NCBI RefSeq assembly: GCF_030656115.1
Contig: NZ_JAUSOO010000061.1
Span: forward strand, 1-64,000
From: Hydrogenophaga sp.
GTDB taxonomy: Bacteria > Pseudomonadota > Gammaproteobacteria > Burkholderiales > Burkholderiaceae_C
Direction of reading: 5' to 3'
DNA: 64,000 nucleotides
This document shows, in pieces, positions 37,304-45,744 of the stretch. Numbering within the stretch: position 1 is the stretch's first letter; each line of letters begins with the position of its first letter. Both the position numbers and the translations under genes were made by a program. The notes beneath the pieces were generated by a model. It saw nothing but the letters and a program-made list of their open reading frames with translations. It ran no database searches and was not told the DNA's origin.

Positions 37304-39013
37304 ATGCCCGCCACCCACGAAGTCTTCAACCAGCCCGCGCCGCTGGTCGATGTGAACCTCTTTGCCGGCAACCGGCCGCTGCAGGCGGCGCTGGCCTTCA
37401 ACGCACCCGCCCTGGACACGGCCCACCTGCACGCCCTGGGTCAACAAGTGGGCAGCGCCGACATGCAGAACCATGCGCGCCTGGCCAACGTGTTCACGCC
37501 CCAGCTCAAAAGCCACAGCCGCTTCGGCCACCGCATCGATCAGGTGGAGTTTCACCCCAGCTACCACGCGCTGATGACGGCGGCCACGGCGGCCGGTTTG
37601 CACGGCACGCCCTGGGCACAAACCCGCCGTGACGCCGGGCCGCCCCAAGGCGCGGCAGCCCCCTCGGGGGGCAGCGAACCACACGAAGTGGGGTGCGTGG
37701 GGGCTCACACCCTCCGCGCCGCCGGTTTCATGCTCTTCACCGAGCTGGAACCGTCCATGCTGTGCCCCATCTCCATGACCTACGCGGTCACCCCGGCCCT
37801 CAAAGACAACCCCGCCATCTATCAAGACTGGGCACCGCAGCTCACCAGCCGCGCCTACGACCCGGCCTTGAAGCTTTGGAAAGACAAAGCCGGTGTGACC
37901 ATGGGCATGGGCATGACGGAAAAGCAGGGCGGCTCGGACGTGCGCGCCAACACCACGCAGGCCGTGCCCGACGGGTCGGACGGCTGGGGCCAACGCTTCA
38001 GCGTCACCGGCCACAAGTGGTTCTTTTCAGCGCCCATGTGCGACGCCTTCTTGATCTTGGCGCAGACGCCCGCAGGCCTGAGCTGCTTGTTTTTGCCGCG
38101 CGTGCTGCCCGATGGTTCGCTCAACCAGCTGCACATTCAGCGCCTCAAAGACAAGCTGGGCAACAAGGCCAACGCCAGTTCCGAGGTGGAATTCACCGGT
38201 GCCACCGCCTGGCTGGTGGGCGAAGAAGGCCGGGGCGTGCCACAGATTCTGGCCATGGGCACCCTGACGCGGCTCGACTGCGCGCTGGGCACCAGCGGGC
38301 TCATGCGCCACGCCCTGTCGATCGCGCTCCACCACACGGCGCAGCGCAGCGCCTTTGGAAAAAAACTGATTGACCAGCCGCTGATGAAAAACGTGCTGGC
38401 CGATCTGGCGCTCGAATCCGAAGCGGCCACCGCGCTCTCGCTGCGCCTGGCCCGCAGTTTTGACCGCTCCGGCGACGCCCACGAACAGGCCATGCAGCGC
38501 CTGCTCACGCCGGTGGCCAAGTTCTGGATCTGCAAACGCGGCAGCCACTTTGCGCAAGAGGCCATGGAATGCCTGGGCGGCAACGGTTACGTGGAAGAGG
38601 GCGGCGAGGGCATCATGGCGCGCATTTACCGCGAAATGCCGGTCAACAGCATCTGGGAAGGCGCGGGCAACATCATGGCGCTGGACCTGTTGCGCGCTCT
38701 GCGCAAGGCCGACGCTGGCGCCGCGCTGGCCCACGAACTGGCCCCCGCCCAGGGCATGCACCCCGCGCTGGACCACCTGGTCGCCAGCCTGCCCAACCGC
38801 GTGGAGCTCATGGCCACCGAAATGGAAGCCCGCCGTCTGGCACAAGACGTGGCCCTGGCCGTGCAGGCCACGCTGCTGGCGCAAACCGCCCCCGCCGCCG
38901 TGTTCAGCGCCTTTTGCGATTCGCGCCTGGCGGGCCACTGGGGCCACAGCTTCGGCTCGCTGGGCGCGGGGGTGGACTTTGATGCCATCATCGCCCGCGC
39001 CATGCCCACCTGA
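37304..39013 (+). CDS. AidB-like acyl-CoA dehydrogenase with an in-frame repeat insertion
   Basis: A 569-residue flavoprotein related to AidB: VNLFAGNRPLQAAL near 17-30, RFGHRIDQVEFHPSYHALM near 73-91, FTELEPSMLCPISMTYAVTPAL near 145-166, GMGMTEKQGGSDVRANTT near 203-220 and EAMECLGGNGYVEEGG near 421-436. AidB binds FAD and DNA and protects against alkylation; related enzymes act on isovaleryl-type substrates. Residues about 106-132 (QTRRDAGPPQGAA...HEVGCV) do not fit the family and match a mobile-type intergenic repeat in frame. The ATG at 37304 follows a GGGGAGA ribosome site. Confidence 0.9.
   Translation: MPATHEVFNQPAPLVDVNLFAGNRPLQAALAFNAPALDTAHLHALGQQVGSADMQNHARLANVFTPQLKSHSRFGHRIDQVEFHPSYHALMTAATAAGLHGTPWAQTRRDAGPPQGAAAPSGGSEPHEVGCVGAHTLRAAGFMLFTELEPSMLCPISMTYAVTPALKDNPAIYQDWAPQLTSRAYDPALKLWKDKAGVTMGMGMTEKQGGSDVRANTTQAVPDGSDGWGQRFSVTGHKWFFSAPMCDAFLILAQTPAGLSCLFLPRVLPDGSLNQLHIQRLKDKLGNKANASSEVEFTGATAWLVGEEGRGVPQILAMGTLTRLDCALGTSGLMRHALSIALHHTAQRSAFGKKLIDQPLMKNVLADLALESEAATALSLRLARSFDRSGDAHEQAMQRLLTPVAKFWICKRGSHFAQEAMECLGGNGYVEEGGEGIMARIYREMPVNSIWEGAGNIMALDLLRALRKADAGAALAHELAPAQGMHPALDHLVASLPNRVELMATEMEARRLAQDVALAVQATLLAQTAPAAVFSAFCDSRLAGHWGHSFGSLGAGVDFDAIIARAMPT
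37628..37712. repeat. Palindromic repeat inserted in a coding sequence (family C)
   Basis: The sequence GTGACGCCGGGCCGCCCC, then AAGGCGCGGCAGCCCCCTCG, GGGGGGCAGCGAACC and GTGGGGTGCGTGGGGGC contains the CCCCC-TC-GGGGG core and GTGGGGGC end usual for Comamonadaceae intergenic repeats. Here it keeps the reading frame of the AidB-like gene and adds about 27 residues rich in Gly, Pro and Ala. Its exact borders cannot be set without homologues lacking it. Confidence 0.6.
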
Positions 39014-39040
39014 ACGTTCAACGCCCAACGCTCAACGCAC
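39013..39040. repeat. Heptamer tandem repeat upstream of the GST gene
   Basis: Four seven-base units AACGTTC, AACGCCC, AACGCTC and AACGCAC fill the gap between the AidB-like stop codon and the GST start at 39048. No purine-rich ribosome site is visible there, so the repeat occupies the translation-initiation region. Confidence 0.6.
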
Positions 39041-39047
39041 CACCACC

Positions 39048-39983
39048 ATGTCCGATCTCATCCTCCACCACTACCCCAGCTCGCCCTTTTCAGAAAAAGT
39101 GCGCCTCATCCTGGGCCACAAGCAGCTGGCCTGGCAGAGCGTGGTCATTCCGCGCGTCATGCCCAAGCCCGACGTGCTGGCCCTCACCGGCGGTTACCGC
39201 CGCACGCCGTTTCTGCAAATCGGTGCCGACGTGTATTGCGACACGGCGCTGATCTGCGATGTGCTGGAACACCGCCAGCCCACACCCACGCTCTACCCCA
39301 ACCACCTCAAGGGCATGGCCAGGGTACTGGCCCAGTGGGCCGACAGCACCCTGTTCTGGGCCGCCATGGGCCACAACCTCAGCCCCACGGGCGCGGCCGC
39401 CCTGTTTGCCGGGCAGCCCCCCGAAGCCGCCCAGGCCTTTGCCGCCGACCGGGGCGCCATGCGCGCGGGCATGTCCAGCCTGCGCCCCGGCGACGCCACC
39501 GCTGCTTACAAAAGCTATTTGCGGCGCCTGTCCACCCTGGTGGAAGACCAGCCCTTTTTGTTGGGCGAACGACCTTGCGTGGCCGACTTCGCCGCTTACC
39601 ACCCGCTGTGGTTCAGCCGCGTGGTCAACCCGGCCATGGCCGGCATTCTCAACGCCACCCCGGCGGTCATCGAGTGGATGGACCGCATGGCCGCCATCGG
39701 GCATGGGCAGATGAGCAAGCTCAGCGCCACCGAGGCCATTGCCATTGCCGCAGCCGCCCAACCGGCGCCCCTGGGCGACGATGTTTTTCAGGACGAACAC
39801 GGCATTGCGCTGGGCAGCCGCGTCACCGTGGCTGCCGAAGCCTTCGGGCAAGAGCCCACCGAAGGCATCTTGCGCGCCGCCACCCGCACCCGCTACACGC
39901 TGGAGCGCACCGACGAGCGCGCGGGCACCCTGCATGTGCACTTTCCGCGCATCGGCTTCGTGTTGCGGGCCGTGCGCGCTTGA
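39048..39983 (+). CDS. Glutathione S-transferase family protein with C-terminal extension
   Basis: A 311-residue protein. Residues 1-80 are a thioredoxin-like GST domain (LILHHYPSSPFSEKVRLILGHK, read in parts; the PSSPFSEK motif carries the usual catalytic Ser/Cys position). The helical domain runs to about 225 (FLLGERPCVADFAAYHPLW near 168-186). A further 85 residues form a separate beta-rich module (IALGSRVTVAAEAFGQEPTEG, read in parts) that is absent from ordinary GSTs of about 210-230 residues. Its stop overlaps the TTG start of the acetyltransferase gene. Confidence 0.88.
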   Translation: MSDLILHHYPSSPFSEKVRLILGHKQLAWQSVVIPRVMPKPDVLALTGGYRRTPFLQIGADVYCDTALICDVLEHRQPTPTLYPNHLKGMARVLAQWADSTLFWAAMGHNLSPTGAAALFAGQPPEAAQAFAADRGAMRAGMSSLRPGDATAAYKSYLRRLSTLVEDQPFLLGERPCVADFAAYHPLWFSRVVNPAMAGILNATPAVIEWMDRMAAIGHGQMSKLSATEAIAIAAAAQPAPLGDDVFQDEHGIALGSRVTVAAEAFGQEPTEGILRAATRTRYTLERTDERAGTLHVHFPRIGFVLRAVRA

Positions 39984-40474
39984 GCCCGACCGCTTTGGGC
40001 CCAACCGTTGCTCCCTCGGTGGTTTGGCGCTGCCTGCCGTTTGATGCGCTGCGCCCGCGCACGCTCTACGCCCTGCTGCAGCTGCGCAGCGCCGTGTTTG
40101 TGGTGGAACAAACCTGCGCGTTCCAAGACCTGGACGGCGCCGACCCAGCCTGCATGCACCTGCTGGGCGAGCGCCTGAGCCCGGGCCATGAGCCCGAATT
40201 GCTGGCCTACACCCGCCTGGTGCCCACCGGCCTCAAGTACCCCGAGGCCAGCATTGGCCGCGTGGTCACCGCGCCCGCCACACGCGGCACCGGCCTGGGC
40301 CATGTGCTCATGGCCGAGTCGGTGCGTTGCCTGCACAGCCTGTGGGGCGTGCAGCCCATCCGCATCGGCGCGCAGGCGCATCTGCAAAGCTTTTACCGCC
40401 AACACGGCTTTGAAGCCGTGGGCGAGCTGTACGACGAAGACGGTATTGCGCACACCGAGATGCTGCGCCTTTGA
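39980..40474 (+). CDS. GNAT acetyltransferase, ElaA-like
   Basis: A 164-residue acetyltransferase. LYALLQLRSAVFVVEQTCAFQDLDG at about 30-54 (read in parts) is the ElaA family opening, ASIGRVVTAPATRGTGLGHVLMAES near 91-115 is the acetyl-CoA binding strand and loop (RGTGLG), and SFYRQHGFEAVGELYDEDGIAHTEM near 137-161 closes the fold. The TTG start overlaps the GST stop; a later in-frame GTG is also possible. Substrate unknown. Confidence 0.88.
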   Translation: MSPTALGPTVAPSVVWRCLPFDALRPRTLYALLQLRSAVFVVEQTCAFQDLDGADPACMHLLGERLSPGHEPELLAYTRLVPTGLKYPEASIGRVVTAPATRGTGLGHVLMAESVRCLHSLWGVQPIRIGAQAHLQSFYRQHGFEAVGELYDEDGIAHTEMLRL

Positions 40475-40497
40475 CAACAACCCCCAGGAGACAACAC

Positions 40498-41406
40498 ATG
40501 ATCGACAACTTCAAACACAAAACCGCCGTGCTCACCGGCGCCGGTTCGGGCTTTGGCCTGGAATGCGCCCGCATCGGCGCCAGCCTGGGCATGAACCTGG
40601 TGCTGGTGGACGTGCAGCAAGACGCGCTGGACCGCGCCGCCGCTGAAATGACCGCCGCCGGTGCGCAGGTGCTCGCCCGTCGGGTGGACGTGTCCAACGC
40701 GGCGCAAATGGAAGCGCTGGCCGCCGAGGTGCAACAACGCTTTGGCGCGCCGCACTTTGTGTTCAACAACGCCGGCGTGGGCTCGGGCGGGCTGATCTGG
40801 GAAAACTCCGTCAAAGACTGGGAATGGGTGCTGGGCGTCAACCTCTGGGGCGTCATCCACGGCGTGCGCCTGTTCACCCCCATGATGCTCGCCGCCGCCA
40901 AGGCCGACCCGGCCTACCAAGGCCACATCGTCAACACCGCCAGCATGGCCGGGCTGTTAACCCCGCCCAACATGGGCATCTACAACGTGAGCAAACACGC
41001 CGTGGTGAGCCTCACCGAAACGCTCTACCAAGACCTGAAACTGGTGAGCGACCAGGTGAGCGCCAGCGTGTTGTGCCCGTATTTCGTGCCCACCGGCATC
41101 AGCCAGAGCCACCGCAACAAACCCGCCGAACTCGTGGACGAGACGCCCACGCAAAGCCAGCTGATCGGCCAGGCCATGAGCGACAAAGCCGTGAGTTCCG
41201 GCAAGATCACCGCCGCCCAGGTGGCCGAGATGGTGTTCCAGGCCATGCGCGCCGACCAGTTCTACATCTACAGCCACCCCAAAGCGCTGGGCAACGCCCG
41301 GCAACGTTTTGACGCCATCGTGGCTGGCACCAACCCAGCCGACCCGTTTGCGGAGCGGCCTGAGATTGGGGTGGGGTTGCGGGCGGCGCTGCGGGCGGGC
41401 GGATAA
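40498..41406 (+). CDS. Short-chain dehydrogenase/reductase
   Basis: A 302-residue NAD(P)-dependent enzyme. The nucleotide loop is TGAGSGFG near residues 14-21, NNAG lies near 90-93, the catalytic Ser in NTASMAG near 148 and the YNVSK site near 162-166. The tail beyond 230 is longer than in minimal SDRs. A GGAGA ribosome site precedes the ATG at 40498. It is the last gene of the 37.3-41.4 kb run. The substrate is not evident. Confidence 0.92.
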   Translation: MIDNFKHKTAVLTGAGSGFGLECARIGASLGMNLVLVDVQQDALDRAAAEMTAAGAQVLARRVDVSNAAQMEALAAEVQQRFGAPHFVFNNAGVGSGGLIWENSVKDWEWVLGVNLWGVIHGVRLFTPMMLAAAKADPAYQGHIVNTASMAGLLTPPNMGIYNVSKHAVVSLTETLYQDLKLVSDQVSASVLCPYFVPTGISQSHRNKPAELVDETPTQSQLIGQAMSDKAVSSGKITAAQVAEMVFQAMRADQFYIYSHPKALGNARQRFDAIVAGTNPADPFAERPEIGVGLRAALRAGG

Positions 41407-41415
41407 CGGCCTCGA

Positions 41416-41475
41416 ATAACCTGACCCCATGTCCTGCTTCAGAAAATGGGAAAAATTCACCGATTAGGTTATATT
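41416..41475 (+). promoter_or_regulatory. mqsRA control region with inverted half-sites
   Basis: ATAACCT at 41416-41422 and AGGTTAT at 41466-41472 are perfect inverted seven-mers, 43 bases apart. Escherichia coli MqsA binds palindromes built from AACCT and AGGTT, so these are probable half-sites. The second overlaps a TATATT -10-like box at 41470-41475 only eight bases before the mqsR start codon, which would give an almost leaderless transcript. Confidence 0.5.
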
Positions 41476-41483
41476 TCTAGCCG

Positions 41484-41786
41484 ATGGAAAAAATCACACC
41501 GCACTGCAAGCTGCCAGCCGTCAAAGCCTTGGTGGAGGCGGGCCAGGTTAGGGCCACAGCCAGCGCCTTCAGCGGGGCGCGTGAGCTCGGCATTGATACT
41601 CTGGACGGGATGTGTGCTGTTGTCCTGGCGCTCACTTCCGCCGACTTTTACAAAAGCATGACAACCCATGCCGATCACCGTGTGTGGCAGGACGTGTACA
41701 GAGGCAAGACGGCAGGCGGTGATGAGGTGTACCTGAAGCTGACCGTCATTGATGACGTGTTGATCGTTTCATTCAAGGAGCTATGA
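41484..41786 (+). CDS. mqsR: MqsR-type mRNA interferase toxin
   Basis: A 100-residue RelE-fold toxin that cleaves mRNA, in Escherichia coli at GCU. The family pattern is intact: MEKITPHCKLPAVKALVEAGQVR (read in parts), LTSADFYKSMTTHADHRVWQDVYR near residues 50-73 and the ending VYLKLTVIDDVLIVSFKEL (82-100). The conserved K and Y/R positions of the active site (DFYKSMTT, QDVY) are kept. The gene is first in the pair, as is usual for mqsRA, and its stop overlaps the antitoxin start (ATGA). No ribosome site is visible upstream. Confidence 0.95.
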   Translation: MEKITPHCKLPAVKALVEAGQVRATASAFSGARELGIDTLDGMCAVVLALTSADFYKSMTTHADHRVWQDVYRGKTAGGDEVYLKLTVIDDVLIVSFKEL

Positions 41787-42190
41787 CCATGAAATGCCCA
41801 TGCTGTGGCGCGGCCGAACTGATCCATGACACGCGCGACATGCCCTACATCTACAAGGGCGAGAACACCACCATCCCGGCGGTGACCGGAGACTTTTGCC
41901 CGGCTTGCGGTGAAGTCGTCTTGACCCGCGAGCATGGCGACCGTTACAGCGAGATGGTCGGCCTGTTTCAACGTCAGGTGAATGCCGCTTACGTCGATCC
42001 CAGCTACATCGCCAAGGTTCGAAAGAAGCTCGATCTTGATCAGCGGCAGGCCGCTGAACTCTTTGGCGGTGGCGTCAACGCCTTCTCGCGCTACGAGAAC
42101 GGCAAGACCAAGCCGCCACTGTCCCTGGTCAAGCTGTTCAAACTGCTGGATCGTCATCCTGATCTGCTCGCAGAGGTCAGAACCGCCTGA
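41783..42190 (+). CDS. mqsA: MqsA-type antitoxin and repressor
   Basis: A 135-residue antitoxin with a zinc-binding amino-terminal domain (C5, C8, C39, C42 in CPCC and CPAC) and a carboxy-terminal helix-turn-helix of the Xre type at about 70-125 (RKKLDLDQRQAAELFGGGVNAFSRYENGKTKPP, read in parts). In Escherichia coli MqsA neutralises MqsR and binds the promoter. Start codons at 41783 and 41789 are both possible; the first overlaps the mqsR stop. The pair looks intact. Confidence 0.95.
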   Translation: MTMKCPCCGAAELIHDTRDMPYIYKGENTTIPAVTGDFCPACGEVVLTREHGDRYSEMVGLFQRQVNAAYVDPSYIAKVRKKLDLDQRQAAELFGGGVNAFSRYENGKTKPPLSLVKLFKLLDRHPDLLAEVRTA

Positions 42191-42233
42191 CCTTCGCGAA
42201 ACTCGCCGTTCTCAGACCTCTGAGTCGAGAACC

Positions 42234-43349
42234 TCACCGAAGCGCTGTTCCCAAACCTGAATTCGCCGCCACCCCCTGCGCCAACGCCCGCGCCGACAGC
42301 GGCGCACAACCCTCAGCCTTGTTGCTGATCGTGACAAAGGCGTTCTGCCCCGCGCCCGTCACGCCGCGCACCGTGCGCACGATCAGCGCCCGCGTCTCTT
42401 CGTCCACATCGTGGATACGGTCGTAGGGTTCGTAGGAGCGCTGCGCATCCTCGTAGCCATAAGCACCGTGCAGCGGGTTCAGGTTCCAGCGGCACACCAT
42501 CGGCCCCGGCCAGAGCGCACGCAGCAGCGGCAGCTGCTCGGCCATGCGCGGCATCTTGGCGTGCAGGCCCAGGCAATAGGTGGCGCCGGTTTCCTTGAGC
42601 ACGTCCGCCAACAGCGGCGCCATGACCGGCGAAAGCCATTCCGGGTCGCGCACCTCCACCGCCACCACGCCATCGGGCGTGGCGCCGCGCACATCGGGCA
42701 GCGCCCGCAGCAAGGCGCGCAGCCGCGCCAGCACCAGCGGCAGGCGCTGCAATTGTGAAAAAGGCAGCGGGCTGAGCTGAAACACCAGCGCACCCACCTT
42801 GTCGCCCAGCCCGGCCAGCGCGGGGGCAATGAATTCCTGCGTGGCCAGCGCCGGGTCCAGAAACGCCGTGTTGGGCTGGCGGCCCTGGCCCTGTTCGCCG
42901 CGCACCAGCGCGTCCGTCACCAGCGCGGGCGCCTTCACCACAAACCGGAAATCGTCCGGCACCTGGCTCGCATAGCGTGCGTACTGCGCCTCGGTCAGCG
43001 GGCGGTAAAACGACCGGTCAATGCCCACGCAGCGCAGCAGCGGGTGCTGCGCGTAAGCCGTCAGGCCGTTTTTGGCCAGCACCGCATCGCTGTAAGGCCC
43101 CTCGTCCCACACGATGCCAGCCCAACCGGGGTAGCTCCAGGTCGAAGCGCCCAGGCGTATGCGCGGGTTCAGGCTGGCGGCCAGAGCGCGGGTGGTCTCG
43201 TCGTGGGGCAGGGTGCGGACTTCGCCCGAGCGGCGGCGGGTAACGGCTGGCGCGGCGGGGTCTTCGTCCACCGAGTCGGGCGCGGTGGCGAGCGGTTTGG
43301 GTTGGGTGGGCGGCGGTGCGGGTGGCGCGCCGAACAGGTCATCTTGCAT
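42234..43349 (-). CDS. DUF72 family protein
   Basis: A 371-residue TIM-barrel-like protein of the DUF72 (YecE) family. Marks are RIRLGASTWSYPGWAGIVWDEG near 62-83, the FYRPLTEAQYARYASQVPDDFRFVVKAP block near 114-141 and VVAVEVRDPEWLSP near 228-241 (read in parts where long). The first 60 residues are Pro/Ala-rich and probably disordered. A GTG at 43376 overlapping the Fic stop (GTGA) is an alternative start that would couple the two genes; the ATG at 43349 matches the family's MQDDLFG opening. The function of the family is not known. Confidence 0.88.
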   Translation of the reverse strand: MQDDLFGAPPAPPPTQPKPLATAPDSVDEDPAAPAVTRRRSGEVRTLPHDETTRALAASLNPRIRLGASTWSYPGWAGIVWDEGPYSDAVLAKNGLTAYAQHPLLRCVGIDRSFYRPLTEAQYARYASQVPDDFRFVVKAPALVTDALVRGEQGQGRQPNTAFLDPALATQEFIAPALAGLGDKVGALVFQLSPLPFSQLQRLPLVLARLRALLRALPDVRGATPDGVVAVEVRDPEWLSPVMAPLLADVLKETGATYCLGLHAKMPRMAEQLPLLRALWPGPMVCRWNLNPLHGAYGYEDAQRSYEPYDRIHDVDEETRALIVRTVRGVTGAGQNAFVTISNKAEGCAPLSARALAQGVAANSGLGTALR

Positions 43350-43372
43350 GTTGTGTTGGGACCAGTCGCCGC

Positions 43373-44944
43373 TCACCGGCGCGGCGCAGCCCCCACGCCG
43401 TCCTCAAACACAACACGAACCGCCTCCACCAAGTGGCCCTGCACGCCATAAAAGGCCCCGCCTTCTTCAAAAATCGCAGGCAGCGCCTGGCACAGCTTGC
43501 CGCTGACCACCCAATGGTTCTCGTACAGCGAGCGGATGATGCGGTCGGCGTCGGCGTCGGGCATCTCTACCCAGCGCTTGATGGCGGCGCGGGCCTCGCC
43601 GTGCTGGCGCAGCAGCAGCGCCTCTTGGGCCATTTCGTGTTCTACGGTCTGGCGCAGCAAGTCGCTCAGGTAGTGCACATGCGCCGTCAGGTCCAGGTAA
43701 CGCCAGACGTGTTGCGCGTCATCCGCCTGCAAAAACTCGAAGTTGGTTTCCACGCCATCGGGGCACACCCGGTGCGGCCCAAAGCGGTAGCCGTCGGCAT
43801 AAGCCCGCATGAACGGCTTGGACACACCCTCCAGCACCTGGTCGTATTGCGCCCGGCCTTGGGCCGATCCGGCAATCGTCGCCGACACCGGCACCACAAT
43901 GTTTGGCGGCACCGCCTTGTCTGCCGCCAGCAGGTGGTTCACCAGAAATCGGTGAACCCGCCCATTGCCGTCGCTCAGCGGGTGCAGGTACACAAAAGCA
44001 AACGAAACCGCCGCCGCACGCGCCACGCTGTCGGCGCCCCGCGTGCGCCGCTCGGTCAGCCGCAGCGCGTCCAGCATGCCGGGCACCCGGTCTTCATCCG
44101 GGGCGATGTAGTGCACGATTTGCGCCCGAAAAGTGCTTTGCCCCACAAACACCGGCGACTGGCGCATACCCACCCGCAACGCGTGCTGCCCCAACACCAC
44201 CTTCTGCAAGGTCAGCAGGTTTTCGGGCGCCATGGCGTCGTCCAGCCGCCCGCTGAACTCGCCCATGGCCGCTGCAAAACGGCGAACCTTGTCGTCCTGG
44301 TCGGCTTCGTGCTCCACCGCAAAACTCGCGCGCGACTCCTTGAACGTCAGCCAGGCCGCGCTGCGCAGCAGCAACTCCGGGCCAAAGGCATCGTCCAGCC
44401 TTTGCACGCCTGCGGCCACGTCGTACAGCCAGCCCCGCTCGGCTTGCGGCCCCAGATACACCAGCGGGCACAACGCAGGCGACCCCGGCAGGTTGTTGTT
44501 GACCCGCCAGCGCCGCACCCGGTCCGCTCGTGTCGCGGTCAGGTACTGCCCGGCATCCATCGCGTCCACATAAGCCACATTGGCCGCCGCGTCCGGCACA
44601 TCCAGGCGCCGCCCGGTGAACCACTCGTACAGAAACGCGGTGCGGCGGGCGTAGCGGCCCGTGGGTTCATCGCGCACCCAGGCCGCCACGTCCTCTGGGT
44701 CCAAGGCGGCAAACAGGCGCGAGAAAAACTCGAAATGCAGCCGCTCGTATTTCAGGCCGAACTCGAAATGCCCCCGAAAACTGTCCGACGGTTGGTACTG
44801 CGCAGGCCAAGTGAGCAAGGCCTGGCCATCCACAACCTCGCGCTGGCGCACGGCCCCCAGGTGGCTGCGGATGAGCAGCGGCTGCACCAGGCGAATGCTG
44901 TGGAGCTGGGCCAAGCGCTGGAAACCCACAGAGGTATCGGTCAT
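43373..44944 (-). CDS. Fic-domain protein (probable AMP transferase)
   Basis: A 523-residue Fic protein. The catalytic motif reads HPLSDGNGR from H321, with Leu in place of the usual Phe (HPFxDGNGR). Catalytic His, Asp, Gly-Asn-Gly and Arg are kept, so AMP transfer or a related reaction is likely. SRASFAVEHE near residues 203-213 resembles the inhibitory S-x-x-x-E-G helix that blocks ATP in autoinhibited Fic proteins, placed before the Fic core. A helical carboxy-terminal domain of about 150 residues follows. The target is unknown. The gene is followed by DUF72 with overlapping or near-overlapping codons. Confidence 0.88.
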   Translation of the reverse strand: MTDTSVGFQRLAQLHSIRLVQPLLIRSHLGAVRQREVVDGQALLTWPAQYQPSDSFRGHFEFGLKYERLHFEFFSRLFAALDPEDVAAWVRDEPTGRYARRTAFLYEWFTGRRLDVPDAAANVAYVDAMDAGQYLTATRADRVRRWRVNNNLPGSPALCPLVYLGPQAERGWLYDVAAGVQRLDDAFGPELLLRSAAWLTFKESRASFAVEHEADQDDKVRRFAAAMGEFSGRLDDAMAPENLLTLQKVVLGQHALRVGMRQSPVFVGQSTFRAQIVHYIAPDEDRVPGMLDALRLTERRTRGADSVARAAAVSFAFVYLHPLSDGNGRVHRFLVNHLLAADKAVPPNIVVPVSATIAGSAQGRAQYDQVLEGVSKPFMRAYADGYRFGPHRVCPDGVETNFEFLQADDAQHVWRYLDLTAHVHYLSDLLRQTVEHEMAQEALLLRQHGEARAAIKRWVEMPDADADRIIRSLYENHWVVSGKLCQALPAIFEEGGAFYGVQGHLVEAVRVVFEDGVGAAPRR

Positions 44945-45744
44945 CGCGTTTTTTTGGGTAGAGGAGGCTTTATTTTGATAGAAAAATGGTGATTTTTTAC
45001 CAAAACGATAGACAGGGTCTTCCCCCGGGCAGCTGGTTCGACCCCTACCGGACGGTTTGGACCCAGCCGCTGCAGCGGCTGGCGAACGAGGCGGAGGCGG
45101 GTAGGGCGCTGCAAATGACTAGCAACCGTCACAAGTTGTTGCAGAATGCAACTCTGAACGGAAAACAAAACAACACGTTCCAGCCTAAAGGGAGGCCATG
45201 AAACATCCATATACATCACCGCGACGACGCCGGGCCGAACCATCGGGCCGAGAGGCTTTGTCGTTCAGGACTCACAAACCAACTGGCAGAAAGCTAAGCA
45301 GCGAATCATGCGCTGGCGCACAAAGATGCCAGTACACCTGCAGAAGCAGCGAAGATGCTAGGGAGGGCTGAAGCTATGCAAACCCGTGTCGCTGAGTTTT
45401 TTCGTGCCATTAGCGAGCGCCAAGCTCTGGTGCATTATTTCTTGTTGTAATTTTTTGCAGCGACGACTTTGTTGATTCTGTTATACCTAAATGTTTTGTA
45501 CAGTCCACGGAGGTAAGTATATGGTTTCAAAGGATTCTTTGATAATAGTGCAACCGATTTCATCGGACTGCAGCCGGTCATATCCGGTGAAAAGTTGTCT
45601 ACATCAAATTTAGTACCCACATGCAGACAAGACCGAAGCACTATGGAAGACTCTAAAAAACTATACCTATCAGAATTTGCCGTGAATCTTTTCTCTGCCC
45701 GCTGGCTAATGACATCTGCAAGCCAGTTTATGACTGGAGGAACG
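44945..45744. other. Gene-poor stretch and base-composition boundary
   Basis: About 800 bases between the Fic gene and the GIY-YIG-like gene. The left half keeps high GC; from about 45420 the sequence becomes AT-rich and stays so to about 48600. Apart from one doubtful 57-codon frame (45198-45371) and a possible amino-terminal extension of the next gene, I see no convincing gene, tRNA or repeat here. The composition step suggests the edge of imported DNA. Confidence 0.6.
45198..45371 (+). CDS. Doubtful 57-residue basic small protein
   Basis: A short frame starting MKHPYTSPRRRR with an excellent GGGAGG ribosome site seven bases or less upstream. The product is very basic in its first third and has three Cys near the end. 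Nothing similar is recognised. The ribosome site is the only support, so it could equally be chance or the remains of a broken gene. Confidence 0.25.
   Translation: MKHPYTSPRRRRAEPSGREALSFRTHKPTGRKLSSESCAGAQRCQYTCRSSEDAREG

Noticed and set aside
45020-45050. GGTTCGACCCC as a tRNA T-arm
   Set aside because: The flanking bases cannot form the T-stem or an acceptor stem.
44986-45243. Two opposing short frames upstream of the Fic gene
   Set aside because: Neither has a ribosome site together with a recognisable motif; left as noncoding.
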